Below, one piece after another: positions 19,689 through 30,209 of a stretch of 64,000 bases of DNA. Position 1 is the stretch's first letter, and each line of letters starts with the position of its first letter. Origin of the DNA: Marinobacter maroccanus (GTDB taxonomy: Bacteria > Pseudomonadota > Gammaproteobacteria > Pseudomonadales > Oleiphilaceae); contig NZ_PSSX01000020.1 in NCBI RefSeq assembly GCF_002933275.1, positions 1-64,000 of the forward strand. Reading direction: 5' to 3'. Under the pieces are notes generated by a model that made no database searches, was not told the origin of the DNA, and saw only the letters and a program-made list of their open reading frames with translations. The position numbers and the translations under genes are program-made.

Positions 19689-19746
19689 CCGGTTAACCCC
19701 TTTTCCGGCCAAAGCCAGTTCGCAAAAAACTGGCGAACTTATCATT
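19689..19746 (-). repeat. Two small hairpins between dnaQ and fimL
   Basis: GGCCGG/CCGGCC (about 19689-19712, 12-nt loop) and AGTTCGC/GCGAACT (about 19724-19740, loop of mainly A residues on the plus strand). They lie in the gap after dnaQ (19599-19816) and may end the dnaQ transcript. A T-rich stretch is not well placed, so confidence is low. Confidence 0.35.
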
Positions 19747-19816
19747 ACTTATAACATAAAACTCAAGTACCTCAAGAAAGGCGGAATGTAACATTTGGTA
19801 CAGACCGACCCAGTTC

Positions 19817-20527
19817 TCATTCTGCGCTCTGGAGTTTGGCCCAAACGGTTTCGCCGGCCTGTTTTTCGAGCAGCGACATGAACTCCACGTGGGCTTCATT
19901 TTCCGCACTGGAGGCGCGAACCACCGAGAGTGGTGCCCTGTCCGCGGGTAGCCTTCTGATTCCGCCGTTGCCGCCACCGTTTTCGGATCCCGCATCCAGT
20001 GACAGCGCGGTCTGGCCACCGGTGAGCAGCAGGTAAACGTCGGCCAGGATCTCCGCATCCAGCAACGCCCCGTGGAGGTCACGGTTGCTGTTGTCCACGC
20101 CGTAGCGCTTGCAGAGCGCATCCAGGTTGTTCTTCTGGCCCGGATGGCGGGCCCTTGCGATGGCAAGAGAATCGACAATTGAGCAATGGTCAGCGGTTTT
20201 GCGCACCGGTTTCAGCCGGGCGAATTCCGAATCCATAAAGCCGACGTCGAAGGCGGCGTTATGGATAACCAGTTCAGCCCCTTTTATAAATTCGAAGAAC
20301 TCGTCGGCAATCTCGGCAAAACGGGGCTTGTCGGCCAGGAACTCGTTGGTGATACCGTGAACGGTTATTGCTTCGGCCTCGACCTCACGGTCCGGATTGA
20401 TGTAAACATGATAGTTGCGCCCGGTGAGCTGGCGCTCCATCAGTTCAACACAGCCGATCTCAATGATCCGATGGCCTTCGGCGGGATCGATACCCGTGGT
20501 TTCTGTATCCAGTACGATCTGTCTCAT
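19817..20527 (-). CDS. dnaQ: DNA polymerase III subunit epsilon (3'-5' exonuclease)
   Basis: 236 residues; the proofreading exonuclease of the replicative polymerase. DEDDh motifs: ExoI VLDTETTGID with D7 and E9, ExoII HNAAFDVGFMDSEF, ExoIII HGALLDAEILADVYL with the active-site histidine and aspartate. The C-terminal tail after residue 185 is longer than the catalytic domain and fits the segment that binds the polymerase alpha subunit. Located 22 nt downstream of rnhA in the same direction; in many bacteria dnaQ and rnhA are adjacent and often divergent, here co-directional as in pseudomonads. Confidence 0.96.
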   Translation of the reverse strand: MRQIVLDTETTGIDPAEGHRIIEIGCVELMERQLTGRNYHVYINPDREVEAEAITVHGITNEFLADKPRFAEIADEFFEFIKGAELVIHNAAFDVGFMDSEFARLKPVRKTADHCSIVDSLAIARARHPGQKNNLDALCKRYGVDNSNRDLHGALLDAEILADVYLLLTGGQTALSLDAGSENGGGNGGIRRLPADRAPLSVVRASSAENEAHVEFMSLLEKQAGETVWAKLQSAE

Positions 20528-20549
20528 TACCTGTCCTGGTTATCTGCTT

Positions 20550-20993
20550 TTATGCGTTGGAAAGCTCTTCGACACCGCGGTTGGCGAGTTCATCCGCCAA
20601 CTCGTTGTCGGGAACACCGGAGTGCCCCTTTACCCAGTGCCAGTTGACCTTGTGGCGGGCGACTTCTGAATCCAGCTCGCGCCAGAGATCTTCGTTCTTG
20701 ACTGGTTTTTTCGCAGAGGTTTTCCAGCCATTGCGCTTCCAGCCTGCCATCCATTCGGTGATCCCCTTACGCACGTACTGCGAGTCCGTATACAGCTCTA
20801 CCTCGCAGGGGCGCTTAAGAGCCTCCAGGCCCCGAATGGCCGCCATGAGCTCCATACGATTGTTGGTGGTTTTGGCTTCGCCGCCGTGCAGGGTTTTGCG
20901 ATTATCACCATAGCGCAAAACCACACCCCAACCGCCTGGGCCAGGGTTGCCCTTACAGGCGCCATCTGTATACAGGATTACCTTGCCGGCCAT
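20550..20993 (-). CDS. rnhA: Ribonuclease HI
   Basis: 147 residues; cuts the RNA strand of RNA-DNA hybrids. The acidic catalytic residues are all present: D10 in [17 protein letters not shown] in [16 protein letters not shown] (about residue 48), D in YTDSQYV (about 70) and D in [15 protein letters not shown] (about 133). The basic protrusion [20 protein letters not shown] typical of type HI enzymes is intact. It lies between the methyltransferase and dnaQ genes. Confidence 0.97.
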   Translation of the reverse strand: MAGKVILYTDGACKGNPGPGGWGVVLRYGDNRKTLHGGEAKTTNNRMELMAAIRGLEALKRPCEVELYTDSQYVRKGITEWMAGWKRNGWKTSAKKPVKNEDLWRELDSEVARHKVNWHWVKGHSGVPDNELADELANRGVEELSNA

Positions 20994-21021
20994 TCAGTCT
21001 CCTGGATCGGTTATCAATAAT

Positions 21022-21819
21022 TCACTTTAGCTTGCTTACGGGCGCGCCACTTCGGCTGCAGCTTCGGGAGGCGCCAACAGTGCCAGTCCCCGGCAGGGCA
21101 ATGACCTTGCTTTGTCGCCAAACCGGGCGTCTCGGCAGCCGTGCATGCACGCGTTTTTTGGCAAGGATACAGTAATAGGCGCCCACTGGCAGGAGCCGAT
21201 TTCCAGACAGGCGGCTGTCAATCCGGCTCACTGGTTTGCGGCCGGCGCGTTGCAGTGGGGTTCTGAAAAAACGGGTAACAGACGCCTCGACATTGAACCC
21301 CAGGAGGTGAAGCCAGTCTTCCATCCGCCCGCGCAACAGAAAACGACCGCCCCAGGGGCCCTCGCTGCTTCTGGTCATCAATTTGCGAGCGCCCCAGAGG
21401 CTGAGCGGATTAAAGCCGAACATGGCCATGGTGCCCTCTCCCCTGAGTACTCGCGCAGCCTCCCGAATCACCTGGTGCGGGTAGGGTGAGAAGTCAGCAG
21501 TATGGTGCAATACCACGAGATCCATGGAGTCACCCGGAAAGGCCAGCTCGTCGGCATCGCAAATGGCAACTCCCTCGGGTATGTGGGGATACCATCGGGG
21601 CGCTGTTATGATCTTCTGGGAGAAATCCGTGCCCGTGGCCAGTGGTAGCCGATGGCTTATGCCCACCTGCAACTGCCTGGCACCTGTCAGACGCTGGAGT
21701 TCGGCGTCGACAAACCGCCTCTGATCCGCCAGCAGTGCCCTGCCCAGCGGCGTCTGGAACCAGCGCTCAAAGCTCTCATGTCTGGCCGAATAATCAACTG
21801 CGTCGGATTCACTCACCAA
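21022..21819 (-). CDS. Class I SAM-dependent methyltransferase
   Basis: 265 residues. A Methyltransf_11-type fold is recognisable: the region LQVGISHRLPLATGTDF corresponds to a degenerate motif I, followed by the acidic IPEGVAICDADELAFPGDSMDLVVLHHTADF (here the DAD and the following VVLHH are motifs II/III) and HQVIREAARVLRGEGTMAMFGFNP. The substrate is unknown. Homologues sit beside rnhA-dnaQ in pseudomonads. The start is a TTG (GGAG 7 nt upstream) directly followed by GTG, so the true start is uncertain by one codon. First gene of the methyltransferase-rnhA-dnaQ run; divergent from gloB. Confidence 0.8.
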   Translation of the reverse strand: MVSESDAVDYSARHESFERWFQTPLGRALLADQRRFVDAELQRLTGARQLQVGISHRLPLATGTDFSQKIITAPRWYPHIPEGVAICDADELAFPGDSMDLVVLHHTADFSPYPHQVIREAARVLRGEGTMAMFGFNPLSLWGARKLMTRSSEGPWGGRFLLRGRMEDWLHLLGFNVEASVTRFFRTPLQRAGRKPVSRIDSRLSGNRLLPVGAYYCILAKKRVHARLPRRPVWRQSKVIALPGTGTVGASRSCSRSGAPVSKLK

Positions 21820-21912
21820 TGCGCCACTCCCGGAAGCCCGAACCTTTGGTTGGGGCCTTGTATTTAATGCTCTATCATATCAGTCACATTCGATAAGCAC
21901 ATGTGGGGCCCT

Positions 21913-22707
21913 ATGCTGACCATTTCTGCCATACCCGCCTTCAGTGACAACTATATCTGGTGCCTTTCCGACCCTTCCAGCGGCAAAGCGCTGATTGTCG
22001 ATCCAGGCCAGGCCCAGCCGGTTCTCGATCATCTGGCCGAGAACAGTCTGAAGCTCGACACCATCCTGGTGACCCATCACCACCCCGATCATGTTGGCGG
22101 TGTCAAAGAACTGATTTCCCGTTTTCCGGATTGCCGTGTAACCGGTCCCGCTGAATCCCCTTTCAAGGGTAGTACGAATCTGGTTCACCCGGGCGATGAG
22201 GTGATCTGGGAAGACATCACCTTCCAGGTTCTCGGTGTGCCCGGTCATACCCTGGACCATATTGCCTATTTCACGGACGTCGAGGTTAATAACCGGCCAG
22301 TCCTGTTCTGCGGTGACACCCTGTTTGTGTGTGGTTGCGGCCGCCTGTTCGAAGGTTCTCCGGAGCAGATGCGCCAATCTCTTCAGACCCTGAGGGCGCT
22401 GCCGGGCAAAACTGCCGTTTATTGCGCCCACGAATACACCCTCGCCAATCTTCGTTTCGCCCGCAGCTGGCTTCCGGAAGATGAAGGACTCCGGGATTTT
22501 GAGCAGCAGTGTCAGAACGCCCGCAATGAAGGCAAACCGACTGTTCCTTCCGTGCTTGAAGAGGAGAAGCGGCTGAATCCCTTCCTGCGCTGGGACGACC
22601 CGGCTGTGGTGGACTCCGCCCGTGCCTATTGCGCCAGCCACGGCTTGCCGGCAGATTCCGATAACGCCATTTTTGCGGCTATCCGCCACGGCAAGGATAA
22701 CTTCTGA
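21913..22707 (+). CDS. gloB: Hydroxyacylglutathione hydrolase (glyoxalase II)
   Basis: About 264 residues. Hydrolyses S-lactoylglutathione to lactate and glutathione, completing methylglyoxal detoxification. The metallo-beta-lactamase motif [11 protein letters not shown] supplies the binuclear metal ligands, and further ligands are in [27 protein letters not shown] and [15 protein letters not shown] prefer the ATG at 21913, giving the usual N-terminus [16 protein letters not shown]; an in-frame ATG at 21901 is also possible. Confidence 0.95.
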   Translation: MLTISAIPAFSDNYIWCLSDPSSGKALIVDPGQAQPVLDHLAENSLKLDTILVTHHHPDHVGGVKELISRFPDCRVTGPAESPFKGSTNLVHPGDEVIWEDITFQVLGVPGHTLDHIAYFTDVEVNNRPVLFCGDTLFVCGCGRLFEGSPEQMRQSLQTLRALPGKTAVYCAHEYTLANLRFARSWLPEDEGLRDFEQQCQNARNEGKPTVPSVLEEEKRLNPFLRWDDPAVVDSARAYCASHGLPADSDNAIFAAIRHGKDNF

Positions 22708-22733
22708 CGCCCGGCAATACGCACTTAACAAAT

Positions 22734-22762
22734 CCTCTCACAGCCGTAACGAGAGGTTTCTT
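22734..22762 (+). terminator. Possible gloB terminator
   Basis: CCTCTC (22734-22739) and GAGAGG (22751-22756) with an 11-nt loop, followed by TTTCTT. Short stem, so only moderate support. The mltD promoter begins at its right edge. Confidence 0.4.
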
Positions 22763-22790
22763 GACGCTTTAAAAAGCGGTCCCATAGAAT
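22761..22790 (+). promoter_or_regulatory. Probable sigma-70 promoter of mltD
   Basis: TTGACG (22761-22766), 18-nt spacer and TAGAAT (22785-22790), about 85 nt before the mltD start. Confidence 0.5.
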
Positions 22791-22875
22791 CGTTTCAACT
22801 TTGTGACCGTAAATTGTTCAATATGCCGGGTTTTCAGACTCTGAGCCCGGCTTCAACCAGTAACCGGATGCCTTT

Positions 22876-24576
22876 ATGTCGGTCGGACGATTGTCGTTGT
22901 TGTTTTTAACCGGAGCCCTCGCAAGTGGCTGCAGCAGCCTGATCAGCCAAGGTGAGGAAAACCCGCTGAACACGCAGGAAGTCACCGTTGCCGCGGGCGA
23001 TGAGGGGCTGAAGAAGGCTGTCGAAACCGGGGAAAACGGAGACGCGGCCCGCAATGAGCCACTGGACGAGGCCATTGCGCCTGAGCTGAAGGACGCTGCC
23101 AGGGATGCCCGTGAAAAGCTCGACAATCCGGTTCAGAAAACCGCGGAAACAGAGGCAGCCGAGCAGGATCTTTGGGGCCGACTGCGCTCGGGATTTGTAC
23201 TGGACCATGACATCGACAATCAACGCGTCCGGGACCAGCTGAACTGGTATGCCCGTCACCCCGGATACATCGACCGGGTGGTGGAGCGTGGTAGCCGCTA
23301 CCTTCATTACATTGTTAATGAGACCGAAAAGCGAGGCCTGCCAGCCGAGTATGCCCTGCTTCCAATTGTTGAAAGCGCGTTTGATCCTTTCGCCTATTCC
23401 CATGGCCGCGCCGCGGGCCTCTGGCAATTCATTCCGTCAACCGGAAAGTACTTCGGCCTGACCCAGAGCTGGTGGCACGATGAGCGTCGGGATGTTATTG
23501 CCGCCACCGACGCCGCCCTGACCTATCTTGACCGCCTTGCCAACCGTTTTGATGGCGACCATACCCTCGCCCTGGCCGCTTACAACAGCGGTGGCGGCAC
23601 GGTCTCAAGCGCCATGCGCCGCAACCGGAACAGCAACAAGCCGACCGACTTCTGGTCCTTGCAGCTGCCACGGGAAACGCGCCATTACGTTCCCAAGCTT
23701 ATTGCACTGGCTAAGATCTTCGACAATCCCGAGGCCTATGGCATCGAGCTGCCAGCCCTGAAAGACGAGCCCTACTTCGAGGCGGTTGAAACCGGCTCCC
23801 AGCTGGATCTTGCCCAGGCGGCGGAACTGGCCGGCGTGGATGTTGATGAGATCTACCTGCTTAACCCGTCCTACAACCGCTGGGCCACCTCACCGGACGG
23901 CCCTCACCGATTGCTCGTTCCAGTTCAGAACGCTGAGAACTTCCGTGCGGCACTGGCGCAAATTCCTGCCGATCAACGGGTTTCCTGGCGCAACTATGAG
24001 GTTAAATCCGGCGACAGCCTTAATTCAATTTCCCGGAAATTCTCCACGACACCGTCGGTACTCCTGCAGGTGAACAACCTGAACAGCGATCTGATACGTG
24101 TCGGCCAACGGCTGATGATACCTTCCGCTTCCAAGGGCAGCGACGCTTACGCCCTGAGTGCCTCCCAGCGGCTTGAGCGCAAACAGGAGCGAAAGCGGGA
24201 TGGGAACAAGGTGCGCTACACGGTTCGCAAAGGTGACACATTCTGGGATATTGCCCGCGAGCACCGGGTTTCTGTTCGGGAAGTTGCTGCCTGGAATGGT
24301 ATGGCACCCGGCGACCCGCTGATGCCTGGCAAGGAACTGGTTATCTGGTCCAAAACCAGTCAGCCCACCGTGATGGCCGCCAACAGTGGCCGTGGTGAGG
24401 CGATGGTTCGCAAGGTAGGCTACCGGGTGCGCAAAGGCGACTCCCTGGCCCGGATTGCCAGCCGGTTTTCCGTGAATGTGCGGGATATCGCAAGCTGGAA
24501 CGATCTGAATACGGCCCGTTATCTGCAACCCGGGCAAAGTCTGGTACTCTACGTTGATATCCGAAACAGTCCCTGA
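22876..24576 (+). CDS. mltD: Membrane-bound lytic murein transglycosylase D
   Basis: 566 residues. A lipoprotein signal peptide ends in the lipobox LASGC (cysteine near residue 15-19), so the enzyme is anchored to a membrane lipid. The SLT domain (about residues 125-260) cleaves glycan strands of peptidoglycan; the catalytic glutamate is E166 in LPIVESAFDPFAYS, followed by GLWQFIPSTGKYFGL and LALAAYNSGGGTVSSA. Three LysM peptidoglycan-binding repeats lie near 374-418, 446-490 and 514-560. An alanine- and glutamate-rich linker separates the lipid anchor from the catalytic domain. Followed after 12 nt by an ABC transporter operon, possibly read through. Confidence 0.95.
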   Translation: MSVGRLSLLFLTGALASGCSSLISQGEENPLNTQEVTVAAGDEGLKKAVETGENGDAARNEPLDEAIAPELKDAARDAREKLDNPVQKTAETEAAEQDLWGRLRSGFVLDHDIDNQRVRDQLNWYARHPGYIDRVVERGSRYLHYIVNETEKRGLPAEYALLPIVESAFDPFAYSHGRAAGLWQFIPSTGKYFGLTQSWWHDERRDVIAATDAALTYLDRLANRFDGDHTLALAAYNSGGGTVSSAMRRNRNSNKPTDFWSLQLPRETRHYVPKLIALAKIFDNPEAYGIELPALKDEPYFEAVETGSQLDLAQAAELAGVDVDEIYLLNPSYNRWATSPDGPHRLLVPVQNAENFRAALAQIPADQRVSWRNYEVKSGDSLNSISRKFSTTPSVLLQVNNLNSDLIRVGQRLMIPSASKGSDAYALSASQRLERKQERKRDGNKVRYTVRKGDTFWDIAREHRVSVREVAAWNGMAPGDPLMPGKELVIWSKTSQPTVMAANSGRGEAMVRKVGYRVRKGDSLARIASRFSVNVRDIASWNDLNTARYLQPGQSLVLYVDIRNSP

Positions 24577-24588
24577 CGTGCGAGACTC

Positions 24589-26412
24589 ATGACAAGAACA
24601 CGGAAAGCCTCATCCCTTACGTCGTTTTTTTCAGCCCTGGCAATTATTGCCACACCGCTCATCTCTCCGTTTTCCGTCGCCAAAGAGGCAATGCCAACAC
24701 ATGGCATTGCCATGCACGGCGAAACCAAATATCCGGCAGGTTTCAGTCACTTCGATTACGTTAATCCGGACGCCCCGAAAGGCGGCACGCTGAAGATGGC
24801 CGTCGTCGCCAACGGCTTCGATTCCTTCAATCCGTTTGATATCCGGGGTGTGGCTGCGGCGGGAATCAGCACCTACCTCTACGACACTCTGCTGGAATCC
24901 TCCGACGATGAGCCCTTCTCTGCCTACGGTCTGATTGCCGAATCCCTGGAAACCCCCGAAGACCGCAGCTACGTGGTATTTAACATCCGGGAGCAGGCGC
25001 GGTTCCACGATGGCGAAGCCATCACCGCCGAGGACGTGAAATTTTCTTTCGACACTCTCACCACCAAGGGACATCCTTTCTTCCGGAACTACTACGCGGA
25101 CGTCAGCACCGTCACGGTAGAGGGCCCTCGCCGGATACGTTTTGATTTCAGTGACACCAGCAATCGTGAGCTGCCGCTGATCCTCGGCCAGATGCCAATA
25201 TTGCCATCCCATTACTGGGTCGATCGTGAATTTGGCAAGAATGGCCTCAACCCACCGGTTGGCAGTGGCCCCTACCGGATTGGCAACTTCGAGGCTGGCC
25301 GATCCATAACCTATGAACGGGCTGAGGATTATTGGGCCAAAGACCTGAGTGTCCGTAAAGGCCGGTTCAATTTTGATCGGATCACCTACGATTACTACAC
25401 CGATGACACCGTGGCTCTGGAAGCCTTCAAAGCCGGTAGTTTTGATTTCCGACTGGAATCCTCTGCCAAGAACTGGGCCACCGCCTACACCGGTCAAAGA
25501 TTCGAGAATGGCACGATTATCAAAGAGGCCATTGAGCACCATCGCCCCTCGGGCATGCAGGGCTTTGCCTTCAATACCCGGCGCAAGGTGTTTTCCGACC
25601 CGCTCGTGCGCGAAGCCCTGGCTTATGGTTTCGACTTCCAGTGGGCCAACAAGAACCTGTTCTTTGACCAGTACACCCGCACCGACAGCTATTTTGAGAA
25701 CAGTGACCTCGCTTCCTCGGGTCTTCCCACCGGCCGTGAACTGGAAATACTCGAACCTTACCGGGATCAGTTACCCGAAGATGTGTTTACCGAGGAGTAC
25801 CAGCCACCCACAACCGAAGGTCAACAGGGGCTGCGCGAGAACCTGAGAACCGCGATGGAGCTGCTCAAGTCCGCTGGGTATGTCATCCGCGATGGCAAGA
25901 TGGTAAACGGCGAAACAGGTGAACCCCTGGCGTTCGAGATCCTGCTGTTCCAGAAGAGCTTTGAACGGGTGGTTTTACCCTTCAAAAACAACCTCGGCCG
26001 GCTTGGTATAGATGTGACCGTCCGCCTGGTAGACAGCAACCAGTACATCCAGCGCCTGCGGGAATTTGATTTCGATATGATTACTCAGGTGTTCGGCCAG
26101 TCGGATTCACCGGGCAACGAGCAGCGGGAATACTGGCATTCCTCCACCGTGGATGCCAAAGGCTCAAGGAACTACATGGGCGTGAACGATCCGGTGATCG
26201 ATGAGCTGGTAAGCATGGTGATTCAGGCACCGGACCGTGAAGAACTGGTGCATCGGGTTCGTGCGCTGGACCGTGTTCTCCTGCACCATCACTATGTCAT
26301 TCCCCATTGGCACCTGAGAAGCGACCGAGTTGCCTACTGGAACCATCTCCAACGTCCGGCCGAGACGCCCAAGAACGGCATCGACCTGGACAACTGGTGG
26401 GCGAAGCCCTGA
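24589..26412 (+). CDS. yejA: Extracellular solute-binding protein, family 5 (YejA-like peptide-binding)
   Basis: 607 residues with an N-terminal signal peptide (basic start, hydrophobic core about residues 10-27). The SBP_bac_5 fold of oligopeptide-binding proteins is clear: HGETKYPAGFSHFDYVNPDAPKGGTLK at the mature N-terminus is typical of the YejA branch (a shorter quote: NPDAPKGGTLKMAVV). YejA delivers peptides to the YejBEF inner-membrane transporter; known cargo in E. coli includes peptide-nucleotide microcin C. Cargo here is unknown. It heads a four-gene cluster with matched permeases and ATPase. Confidence 0.88.
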   Translation: MTRTRKASSLTSFFSALAIIATPLISPFSVAKEAMPTHGIAMHGETKYPAGFSHFDYVNPDAPKGGTLKMAVVANGFDSFNPFDIRGVAAAGISTYLYDTLLESSDDEPFSAYGLIAESLETPEDRSYVVFNIREQARFHDGEAITAEDVKFSFDTLTTKGHPFFRNYYADVSTVTVEGPRRIRFDFSDTSNRELPLILGQMPILPSHYWVDREFGKNGLNPPVGSGPYRIGNFEAGRSITYERAEDYWAKDLSVRKGRFNFDRITYDYYTDDTVALEAFKAGSFDFRLESSAKNWATAYTGQRFENGTIIKEAIEHHRPSGMQGFAFNTRRKVFSDPLVREALAYGFDFQWANKNLFFDQYTRTDSYFENSDLASSGLPTGRELEILEPYRDQLPEDVFTEEYQPPTTEGQQGLRENLRTAMELLKSAGYVIRDGKMVNGETGEPLAFEILLFQKSFERVVLPFKNNLGRLGIDVTVRLVDSNQYIQRLREFDFDMITQVFGQSDSPGNEQREYWHSSTVDAKGSRNYMGVNDPVIDELVSMVIQAPDREELVHRVRALDRVLLHHHYVIPHWHLRSDRVAYWNHLQRPAETPKNGIDLDNWWAKP

Positions 26413-26427
26413 GGAAAACGCCGCTAA

Positions 26428-27513
26428 ATGGGCATCTACATACTCAGGCGTCTGGCGCTGATCATTCCCACGCTGATCGGAATCATGCTGCTCAATTTTG
26501 TCATCGTTCAGGCCGCACCAGGCGGCCCGGTTGAGCAGCTTATTGCGGAAATGGAAGGCCACGGCGGCAGCGCTCTGGCCCGGGCCTCCGGCGGCGGTAC
26601 CGGTGGTGAGGTAGCGGATTCCTCTGGCGATACTCGCGGTTCCCGGGGTATCCCCGAGGAGCTCCTGAAGGAAATCGAAGTCATGTATGGCTTCGACAAA
26701 CCGCCTCATGAGCGTTTTTTCAAAATGCTCGGCGACTACGCCACCTTTAACTTCGGCGATTCCTTCTTCCGGGAAAAGAGCGTTATTGACCTGATCCTCG
26801 ACAAAATGCCCGTATCCATTTCACTGGGCCTCTGGTCGACACTCATCATTTACTTTATTTCCATCCCCCTGGGTATCCGAAAGGCCGTTACGGATGGTTC
26901 AAGGTTTGATGTCTGGACCAGCTCCGCCATTGTGGTGGGCTATGCCATACCGGGCTTCCTGTTCGCCATACTGCTGATCGTGCTTTTTGCCGGCGGCAGT
27001 TATTTCGACTGGTTTCCGCTGCGGGGCCTGACGTCTTCGAATTTCGACGAACTTACCTGGTATCAGAAAATCGGTGACTATTTCTGGCACCTGGCGCTGC
27101 CGGTCACCGCGAATGTGATTGGAGGGTTTGCCACTCTGACCCTGCTCACCAAGAACTCCTTCCTGGACGAGATCGGAAAACAGTACGTGGTGACCGCCCG
27201 CGCCAAGGGGCTTGACCAGAAAGAAGTGCTGTATGGCCACGTGTTCCGGAATGCCATGCTGATTGTGATTGCCAGTCTGCCCGGCGTTCTGGTCGCTCTG
27301 TTCTTTACCGGCTCACTGCTCATTGAAGTCATTTTCTCCCTGGACGGGCTTGGGTTACTGGGCTTTGAGGCTGCTCTGAACCGCGACTATCCGGTGATCT
27401 TCGGCACCCTGTACATATTCACCCTGATGGGACTCATCCTGAAACTGATCAGCGACATCACCTATGTCCTGGTCGACCCGCGGATCGATTTTGAAAGCCG
27501 GGAGGGCGCGTGA
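26428..27513 (+). CDS. yejB: Peptide ABC transporter permease (YejB-like)
   Basis: 361 residues, first of two BPD_transp_1 permeases. It begins [20 protein letters not shown], the usual N-terminal helix of DppB/OppB/YejB proteins, followed by a periplasmic loop extended by a Gly-rich insertion (about residues 50-75) and five further membrane segments. The EAA loop that contacts the ATPase reads [24 protein letters not shown] in the cytoplasmic region (short form: [20 protein letters not shown]). The stop overlaps the next start by 3 nt within GTGA. Confidence 0.9.
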   Translation: MGIYILRRLALIIPTLIGIMLLNFVIVQAAPGGPVEQLIAEMEGHGGSALARASGGGTGGEVADSSGDTRGSRGIPEELLKEIEVMYGFDKPPHERFFKMLGDYATFNFGDSFFREKSVIDLILDKMPVSISLGLWSTLIIYFISIPLGIRKAVTDGSRFDVWTSSAIVVGYAIPGFLFAILLIVLFAGGSYFDWFPLRGLTSSNFDELTWYQKIGDYFWHLALPVTANVIGGFATLTLLTKNSFLDEIGKQYVVTARAKGLDQKEVLYGHVFRNAMLIVIASLPGVLVALFFTGSLLIEVIFSLDGLGLLGFEAALNRDYPVIFGTLYIFTLMGLILKLISDITYVLVDPRIDFESREGA

Positions 27514-28538
27514 GCTTCCGTTCCCTCACTCCGATCCAGCAAAGACGCCTGCGGAATTTCAGGAAGAACCGTCGGGGTTTCTGGTCGTTGTGGGTCTTTC
27601 TGGCGCTATTCGGCCTTTCGTTAGTGGCAGAACTGATTGCCAACGATTCTCCACTGATCGTGTCCTACAAGGGTGATCTGTATTTTCCGGTGGTCCAGTC
27701 CGTGCCGGAAGAGACCTTCGGCGGTTTTCTGCCCACCGAGGCGGATTATCGGGACCCTTTCATCGCCGACGAGATAAGCGCCAACGGCTGGATGGTCTGG
27801 CCGCCGATCCGGTTCAGCTACAACACCATCAACTACGATCTCGAGGTACCCTCACCGGCGCCACCGAGTGCCGAGAACTGGCTGGGGACCGACGACCAGG
27901 GGCGAGATGTTGCCGCCCGGGTGATTTATGGCTTCCGTATCTCAGTGCTGTTTGGTCTGACCCTGACGATTGCCAGCTGCATTGTTGGCGTTATTGTTGG
28001 TGCCATCCAGGGATTTTACGGCGGCAAAATCGATCTGTTGGGCCAGCGATTTATCGAGATCTGGTCCGGTCTGCCGGTACTGTACCTGCTGATCATTCTT
28101 TCCAGTATTGTCCAGCCGAATTTCTGGTGGCTGCTCGGCATTATGCTGTTGTTCAGCTGGATGGGGCTGGTAGATGTGGTCCGGGCGGAATTCCTGCGGG
28201 CCCGTAACTTCGAGTATGTGAAGGCTGCCAGAGCGCTCGGCCTGGACAACCGCAAGATCATGTTCCGGCATATCCTGCCCAACGCCATGGTGGCCACCCT
28301 CACCTTCCTGCCGTTTATTCTTACAGGCGCAATCACCGGGCTGACCTCTCTGGATTTCCTCGGCTTTGGTCTGCCCTCCGGCTCACCGTCCCTCGGTGAG
28401 CTGATTGCCCAGGGCAAGGCCAATTTGCATGCACCCTGGCTGGGCATTTCTGCCTTTGTCTCGTTGTCGCTGATGCTCACCCTGCTGGTGTTTGTGGGCG
28501 AAGCCGTGCGCGATGCTTTTGATCCGAGGAAGAGCTGA
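27510..28538 (+). CDS. yejE: Peptide ABC transporter permease (YejE-like)
   Basis: 342 residues, the second permease. GTG start in GTGA overlapping the yejB stop, with GGAGGG just upstream, so translation is coupled. The N-terminal cytoplasmic stretch [20 protein letters not shown] precedes the first membrane helix; a large periplasmic domain follows (about residues 55-130) as in YejE. The EAA loop is [20 protein letters not shown]. Permease heterodimer with YejB is inferred from the family. Confidence 0.9.
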   Translation: MSFRSLTPIQQRRLRNFRKNRRGFWSLWVFLALFGLSLVAELIANDSPLIVSYKGDLYFPVVQSVPEETFGGFLPTEADYRDPFIADEISANGWMVWPPIRFSYNTINYDLEVPSPAPPSAENWLGTDDQGRDVAARVIYGFRISVLFGLTLTIASCIVGVIVGAIQGFYGGKIDLLGQRFIEIWSGLPVLYLLIILSSIVQPNFWWLLGIMLLFSWMGLVDVVRAEFLRARNFEYVKAARALGLDNRKIMFRHILPNAMVATLTFLPFILTGAITGLTSLDFLGFGLPSGSPSLGELIAQGKANLHAPWLGISAFVSLSLMLTLLVFVGEAVRDAFDPRKS

Positions 28539-28539
28539 T

Positions 28540-30144
28540 ATGAACCAACTGCTTCAGATCTCCGACCTCACCATCTGTTTCGATCAGGGGCCCGCGGCAG
28601 TTGAATCACTGTCGCTGGCTGTTCGCGAGGGCGAGACCCTGGCCCTGGTGGGCGAAAGCGGCTCCGGAAAATCCATTTCCGCACTGTCGATCCTGCGCCT
28701 CCTGGACGCACGCCATGCCAGCTACCCCAGCGGGCAGATACGCTACCGGGGTGAAGATCTGCTGACTGCGACCGAGAAGCGAATGCGCCAGATTCGGGGC
28801 CGGGAGATTGGCATGATCTTCCAGGAGCCAATGACGTCCCTGAACCCATTACACACGGTGGAAAAACAGATTGGCGAGACTCTGGAATTGCACAAGGGAA
28901 TGCGGGGACCTCAGGCCAGGCAGCGCTGTCTGGAGCTGCTGGAACTGGTAGGTATACAGAGCCCGGAAACCAAGCTGGGCGCTTATCCCCACCAATTGTC
29001 AGGTGGCCAGAAGCAGCGGGTGATGATCGCCATGGCCCTGGCCAACGAACCAGACCTTCTTATCGCGGACGAGCCCACCACTGCCCTGGATGTGACCGTA
29101 CAGAAACAGGTTCTCGAGTTGCTCCGGGATCTTCAGAAGAAACTGGGGATGGCCATTCTGCTGATTACCCATGACCTGACCATTGTGCGACGCTACGCGG
29201 ACCGTGTGGCGGTGATGGAGCATGGAAAACTCGTGGAAGAAGCCGATACCGACACCCTGTTCGCAAGCCCGCAACACGCCTACACCCGAAAACTGCTGGA
29301 TGCGGAGCCTCCGGAAGCTCCCCTGGCCCTGGGTAAACGCGCGGAGCCATTGCTGGCCGTTGAACGCCTGGACGTCCGCTTCCCGATCCGCAAAAATCTC
29401 CTTGGCAAGGTCAAGGAATCGTTTCATGCCGTACAGAGTTTAAATTTTCAACTCAATCGGGGTGAAACACTCGGGATCGTCGGTGAAAGCGGCAGTGGCA
29501 AAACCACCATAGGCCATGCCCTGCTCAAGCTTACCGCCAGCACAGGCAGCATCCGCCTTGCCGGAGAAGAGCTGGCGTTTATGAACCAGAAGGAATTTCG
29601 GCCCTGGCGGCGGCGTGTCCAGATCGTCTTCCAGGACCCTTTCGGGAGCCTGAGCCCGAGAATGTCCATTGCCGAAATCGTCCGGGAGGGTCTGGAAATT
29701 CATGACGCGGATAACGCCGCCGAACATGACCAGAAAGTGATTCACGCGCTGACCGATGTCGGCCTGGATCCGGAGGCACGCCACCGGTACCCCCACGAAT
29801 TCTCCGGCGGCCAGCGCCAGCGAATTGCCATCGCACGGGCTCTGGTGCTGCAGCCCGATCTGATCATTCTGGATGAACCCACTTCTGCCCTGGACCGAAC
29901 GGTGCAGAAGCAGGTCATTGAACTGTTGAGGGATATCCAGACCCGTTATGGTCTAAGCTATATCTTTATCAGCCATGACCTGGCCGTTGTCCGCGCCCTG
30001 AGCCACAAGCTACTGGTGCTGCAGCATGGCCGGATCGTGGAGTATGGTGCCGCTGCCGAGATCTTCCATACACCTCGCGCGGATTATACCCGCGAGCTGC
30101 TGAATGCCGCGTTCTTTTACCAGAACACAACTACGACTATTTGA
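28540..30144 (+). CDS. yejF: Peptide ABC transporter ATP-binding protein, fused double cassette (YejF-like)
   Basis: 534 residues carrying two complete ATPase domains in one chain, as in YejF. First cassette: Walker [13 protein letters not shown] (about residue 37), signature [14 protein letters not shown], Walker [13 protein letters not shown]. Second cassette: Walker [15 protein letters not shown], signature [14 protein letters not shown], Walker [13 protein letters not shown]. The ATG at 28540 lies 1 nt after the yejE stop; longer in-frame starts fall inside yejE. It closes the yejABEF cluster. Confidence 0.92.
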   Translation: MNQLLQISDLTICFDQGPAAVESLSLAVREGETLALVGESGSGKSISALSILRLLDARHASYPSGQIRYRGEDLLTATEKRMRQIRGREIGMIFQEPMTSLNPLHTVEKQIGETLELHKGMRGPQARQRCLELLELVGIQSPETKLGAYPHQLSGGQKQRVMIAMALANEPDLLIADEPTTALDVTVQKQVLELLRDLQKKLGMAILLITHDLTIVRRYADRVAVMEHGKLVEEADTDTLFASPQHAYTRKLLDAEPPEAPLALGKRAEPLLAVERLDVRFPIRKNLLGKVKESFHAVQSLNFQLNRGETLGIVGESGSGKTTIGHALLKLTASTGSIRLAGEELAFMNQKEFRPWRRRVQIVFQDPFGSLSPRMSIAEIVREGLEIHDADNAAEHDQKVIHALTDVGLDPEARHRYPHEFSGGQRQRIAIARALVLQPDLIILDEPTSALDRTVQKQVIELLRDIQTRYGLSYIFISHDLAVVRALSHKLLVLQHGRIVEYGAAAEIFHTPRADYTRELLNAAFFYQNTTTTI

Positions 30145-30209
30145 GCGTTACCCCGGCCAGAGCACTCAGGGATAATGCACCCAAATCAGGAACACAGGGA
30201 GAACGACCC